This document shows, in pieces, positions 63,906 through 64,000 of a stretch of 64,000 nt of DNA. The translations under genes were made by a program, and so were the position numbers. Source of the DNA: Gemmatimonas sp. UBA7669 (GTDB taxonomy: Bacteria; Gemmatimonadota; Gemmatimonadetes; Gemmatimonadales; Gemmatimonadaceae); contig NZ_DLHL01000063.1 in the NCBI RefSeq assembly GCF_002483225.1, positions 167,216-231,215 of the forward strand, given 5' to 3'. Under the pieces are notes generated by a model that was not told the DNA's origin, did not search any database, and saw only the letters and a list, made by a program, of their open reading frames with translations. How positions within the stretch are numbered: position 1 is the stretch's first letter; every line of letters starts with the position of its first letter.

Positions 63906-64000
63906 GCTTCCAGCGCCGTGGCCGCATCGGTCTTGTCATCGCGATACTTCACGATGACCGGCGTCTGCAGCGACAGGCCCTGCGCTTCACCAAATGCGGA
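63893..64000 (-). CDS. C-terminal fragment of a gene entering from the right (possibly dapD)
   Basis: The last 35 codons of a minus-strand gene: the frame runs from base 64000 to a TGA at 63893-63895 and overlaps the aroA-cmk start by 13 nt. The visible residues (AFGEAQGLSLQTPVIVKYR, then DDKTDAATALEAWLR) recall the C-terminus of tetrahydrodipicolinate N-succinyltransferase (DapD), whose tail has a similar K/R-x-x-TD-x-x-T-x-L pattern. This is a weak match and the identification is tentative. Confidence 0.4.
   Translation of the reverse strand, partial: SAFGEAQGLSLQTPVIVKYRDDKTDAATALEAWLR

Overview
The window is a GC-rich (roughly 65%) bacterial chromosome segment made almost entirely of densely packed housekeeping operons. 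Gene content and style suggest Gemmatimonadota, close to Gemmatimonas: PEP-CTERM proteins, an archaeal/eukaryal-type prolyl-tRNA synthetase, an AroA-Cmk fusion, RG-rich tails on ribosome and RNA-decay proteins, and few clear Shine-Dalgarno sites. This is inference from protein character; no 16S gene or marker comparison was possible. I see no phage, insertion sequence, CRISPR array or rRNA.

Layout. 1-8129 (+): purine operon purB-purC-(50-aa membrane peptide)-pssA-purS-purQ-purL-purF, the first seven genes joined by 4-nt stop/start overlaps. 8167-11493 (+): pyruvate phosphate dikinase and a secreted NTF2-like protein. 11537-11891 (-): tmRNA. 11986-16217: dusB, a divergent EIIA-Ntr-like gene and an orphan hybrid histidine kinase. 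16333-27655 (-): a long run accD-folC-hisS-proS-lysA-phosphodiesterase-guaA-amidohydrolase-MATE. 27729-33411 (-): rod-shape operon mreB-mreC-mreD-mrdA-rodA. 33645-38612 (-): ald, M16 peptidase, pnp, rpsO. 38728-40431 (+): Ser/Thr kinase. 40448-49321 (-): rplM-rpsI-rpsB-tsf-pyrH-frr-uppS-cdsA-dxr-rseP plus a lipoprotein-like gene. 49603-49953 (+): mscL. 49970-55072 (-): acyl-CoA carboxylase beta, biotin carboxylase, a 23S rRNA m5U methyltransferase and a biotin carrier. 55184-56456: a TonB-domain protein and a divergent membrane protein. 56734-59708 (+): three PEP-CTERM genes. 59913-64000 (-): a gene fragment, an aroA-cmk fusion and rpsA.

The most unusual region is 56457-59768. Three consecutive monocistronic genes encode secreted, exosortase-type (PEP-CTERM) proteins of one diverging THxN/choice-of-anchor-like family. 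Each has its own sigma-54-type (GG-N10-GC) promoter 49-57 nt before the start codon, inverted-repeat candidate enhancers further upstream, and its own terminator. The first two also share a 31-bp identical stretch in the sorting tag and an almost identical terminator, which suggests a modular cassette under common enhancer-binding-protein control. The exosortase, RpoN and any PrsK/PrsR-type regulator must lie elsewhere. The EIIA-Ntr-like gene at 13128 is the only PTS-Ntr hint in the window.

Other points of note: an 18-bp dyad just upstream of the mreB promoter, a 5 x 15-bp in-frame minisatellite in the rRNA methyltransferase, stop codons duplicated by short tandem repeats at dusB and uppS, a likely leaderless EIIA-Ntr transcript, and matching RG-rich tails on S2 and PNPase.
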